From Cranoglanis bouderius (taxonomy: Eukaryota > Chordata > Actinopteri > Siluriformes > Cranoglanididae): a stretch of DNA of 64,000 nt. The DNA lies in contig CM042543.1 in NCBI GenBank assembly GCA_023630585.1, positions 22,166,260 through 22,230,259 on the forward strand. Direction: 5' to 3'. The notes under the pieces were generated by a model. It saw nothing but the letters and a program-made list of their open reading frames with translations. It did no database searches and was not told where the DNA came from. The translations under genes were made by a program, and so were the position numbers. Positions 60,538-64,000 of this stretch are shown here, one piece after another. How positions within the stretch are numbered: position 1 is the stretch's first letter; each line of letters starts with the position of its first letter.

Positions 60538-60875
60538 GGGGGGGCATGGTGGCTTAGTGGTTTGCACATTTGGCTCGCACCTCCAGGGTTGGGGGTCGAT
60601 TCCCACCTCCGGCCTGTGTGCACGAAGGTTGCATGTTCTCCCCGTGCTTCGGGGGCTTCCTCCGAGTACTGTGGTTTCCTCCCTCAGTCCAAAGACATGC
60701 ATAGGCTGACTGGCATTTCTGAATTGTCTGTAGTGTGTAAATAGGCGTGTGAGTGTGTGTGTGCGATTGTCCAGGGTGTCCCCTGCCTCGTGCCCCAAGC
60801 TCCCTGGGATAGGCTCCAGGCTCCCCATGACCCTGTGTTGAATAAGCAGTACAGTAAATGGATGGATGGATTATT
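60538..60875 (+). mobile_element. Full-length V-SINE
   Basis: GGCATGGTGGCTTAGTGGTT head, GGGGGTCGATTCCCACC B box, GGTTGCATGTTCTCCCCGTG centre, TCCAAAGACATGC, then CTCCAGGCTCCCCATGACC and AATAAGCAGTACAG followed by GGAT units. Confidence 0.85.
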
Positions 60876-60924
60876 ATTATTTTATTGTTATTATTATTTT
60901 AGCTGTCTAGCACAGTATATTGGA

Positions 60925-61955
60925 GTTTAATTAAATAATCAATATGAGCTCAAAGTGCAGATTGTCAGCTTTAATTTCAGGGTATTTACATCCAAATTGG
61001 ATGATTGTTTTAGGAATTACACCACTTTTTTATGTGATTCCCCTTTTTAAGGGATCAGTAGTAATTGTACAAACTGACAATTATAAATTTAATTGTCATT
61101 TTAAATACTTGGTTGCAAATCTTTTGCAGTCAATGAGTGCCTGAAGTCTAGAGTCAATTATATGAGCAGTATATTGATGACCATAGACATCACCAGATGC
61201 TGGGTTTCTTCCTTGATAATGTTCTACCAGGGCTTTACTGCAGCTGTCTTCAGTTCCTGCTTGTTCTTGGGCATTTTGCCTTCAGTTTTGCCTTCAAGTC
61301 AAGACTTGGCGATTGCAGAATATTCCACTTCTTTGCCTTAAAAAAGTCTTGTGTTGCTTTTGAAGTATGCTTCAGGTCATTGTCCATCTGCACTCTGAAG
61401 CTCCGTCCAATGGGCTTTGAAGCATTTGGCTGAATCTGAGCAGAAAATATAGCCCTATACACTACAGAATTCATCCTACTGCTTTTGCCAGCAATCACAT
61501 CATCAATAAATACAAGCAGTTCCATTGGCAGCCATACATGCCCATGTCATAAGATGAGGTGGTATGCTTTGGATCATGAGCAGTTCCTTCCCCTTCTCCA
61601 TAATCCTCTCTTCCTATTATTATAGTAGAAGTTGATCTTTGTCTCATCTGTCCATACAAATGCTTTTTTAGTTGTTTTTTGGCAACTCTAATCTGGTCCT
61701 GTTTTAGAGGGAATAATACACACCTGGCCAAGGAACAGCTGAGCAGCCAATTGTCCAATTACTTTTGGTTCCTTGAAAAAACTTTTTTGTATTGTGTCGC
61801 ATATAAAAAGTGCTGTAATTCCTACACCATTCACCCAATTTGGATGTAAATATCCTTAGATTAAAGCTGAAAGTCTGCATTTTGAGCTCAATTTCAATTT
61901 TAAATTGTTAAAATAACAATAACTTTGACAGTGTCTAAATGTTTATGGACCTGGT
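60925..61955 (-). mobile_element. Tc1-like element, disrupted
   Basis: Inverted ends include ATTTACATCCAAATTGG at 60986-61002 and CCAATTTGGATGTAAAT at 61836-61852. On the minus strand SFRVQMDNDLKHTSKATQDF keeps the second catalytic aspartate region, and KNILQSPSLDL follows, but the glutamate region is lost. A second frame (61758-61495) holds an earlier part. It is not functional. Confidence 0.75.
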
Positions 61956-62888
<933 letters not shown>

Positions 62889-63242
62889 CCGTGTGTGTGT
62901 GTGTGTGTGTATGTGTGTGTGTGTGTGTGTGTCACATCCAGATGTTGTGTCTGATGAGGAGGTACTAATTTTGATCTTTTATACTGTTCATGGTTTCCCA
63001 AGTGTGCGGAGCCTACAGGCATCCAAATGACTGTTTTAACACCTACGCTCTGTGGCAAAACAGGTGGGAATTAGTCTTTAAGTCCATATTTCCTCTGCTG
63101 AGTGAGTTTATGCAGGTGTGTGTGTGTGTGTGCATGTGCGTATTATTCTTCAGCGGTTTCAGGAATGATATTTTGGAAGGGTGTGTTAACATGACCTAGA
63201 GTATAGTGCTACTCCACTCATGACCTCCCTGAGCATGACTGT

Positions 63243-63306
<64 letters not shown>

Positions 63307-63766
63307 AATAGTTGTAGAAGTACTCTGCAGTCATGTGAATTACCTCACAGTGGCTTTGCCATTCATGTCTGTCACACCCACACACACAAAAGCATTTGTT
63401 TCACTTAAATGTTTCACCTGCTTTATTCTGTGCTGTCTAGTCTGTGTGCACAAGCCATTAATATATGTTATGGTCAGCGTCGATTATCAATGTCGGCAAA
63501 CTTGCTGAGTGTGCAGTAACTTCCTGTTCTGTTTTTTTTCACCCTTTCACTTGTACAGTTTAAGATAATAACTATAACTGCTGTAATTAACATTTTTTCC
63601 ACGTCTTTTGGGGAGAACATCTGACATTGATGCTCAGACAAGAACAACTTGCCTCCTGAGTGCTGAATGGTCAGTGTTAGTTGTTGTTGTTGTTGCTGCT
63701 GCTGCTTCTGCTATTTGAATATCTTAAATCATAAATCATAAATTCATAAAAAGAGGAAATTGTAAC

Positions 63767-63862
<96 letters not shown>

Positions 63863-64000
63863 CTGATTTCTTCTCATACTGAATAGTTTTTGATCTTCAA
63901 ACAAAATACAAAATGAAACAAAGGCAACCTGAGTAAACACACAATACAGTTGTTTTTTTTATTGAAGCAAAAAAAAAAAAAAAGTTATCCAACACCTATC
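62889..64000. repeat. Intronic sequence with (TG)n and (TA)n arrays and a Tc1 end
   Basis: TG arrays at 62891-62931 and 63239-63304, and a TA array at 63768-63859. From about 63890 to the edge lies the Tc1-like terminal text also seen at 45.35-45.56 kb. Confidence 0.8.

Overview
This window is ordinary vertebrate nuclear DNA from a ray-finned (teleost) fish. The evidence is spliced exons with GT-AG junctions, very abundant Tc1/mariner elements, PIF/Harbinger and hAT miniature elements, tRNA-derived SINEs of the V-SINE type, a DIRS-like retrotransposon, self-priming LTR elements, and long (CA)n/(TA)n microsatellites. I cannot name the species. There is no bacterial-type operon, CRISPR array or rRNA. 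Almost every long reading frame is either transposon-derived or simple-sequence translation.

Host genes: two genes lie head-to-tail on the + strand. The first is an orthologue of C10orf90 (FATS), an ALMS-motif protein. Its exons fit together by sequence and splice phase: a tentative first coding exon ending 20858, a large exon 29531-30467, then 36442-36605, 38231-38399, 45181-45244 and 46173-46272. The C-terminus is either a short read-through ending 46293 or a further exon at 49922-50065. The second is a first exon with a signal peptide and a CpG-rich leader at about 55.8-56.18 kb. By position it is most likely adam12, which is the neighbour of C10orf90 in other vertebrates. The rest of the window (56.2-64 kb) would be adam12 intron 1, packed with microsatellites.

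Mobile DNA by region: 1-5.9 kb holds a Tc1 remnant, a V-SINE and a complete non-autonomous LTR element (2600-3879, minus strand, 5-bp target duplication) inside an older repeat. At 5.9-6.85 kb is a Harbinger-type miniature element. At 7119-10727 is a complete, young LTR retrotransposon with matching 5-bp target duplications, a predicted self-primed minus-strand start, and a single 750-codon gag-like frame. That gag carries a zinc finger of the methionine aminopeptidase 1 type (C6H2) where a CCHC knuckle would be expected, followed by six 26-residue repeats and a Pro/Ser/Arg-rich tail. This is the most novel-looking object in the window. At 12-35 kb are a LINE 3' end with a nested hAT MITE, two defective copies of one Tc1 family, an LTR-like segment, and a mariner-type element split by a DIRS element. 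At 39.8-44.3 kb is a nest at least three insertions deep. At 53.5-55.1 kb is a 1.6-kb imperfect palindrome whose arms each carry the same mini-mariner.

Overall layout: the introns of the C10orf90 orthologue serve as landing pads for transposons, while its exons and splice sites stay intact. None of the DNA-transposon or DIRS coding regions seen here looks functional. The only intact mobile-element frame is the zinc-finger gag at 7814-10066, and it has no protease, reverse transcriptase or integrase of its own, so it would need enzymes supplied by another element.
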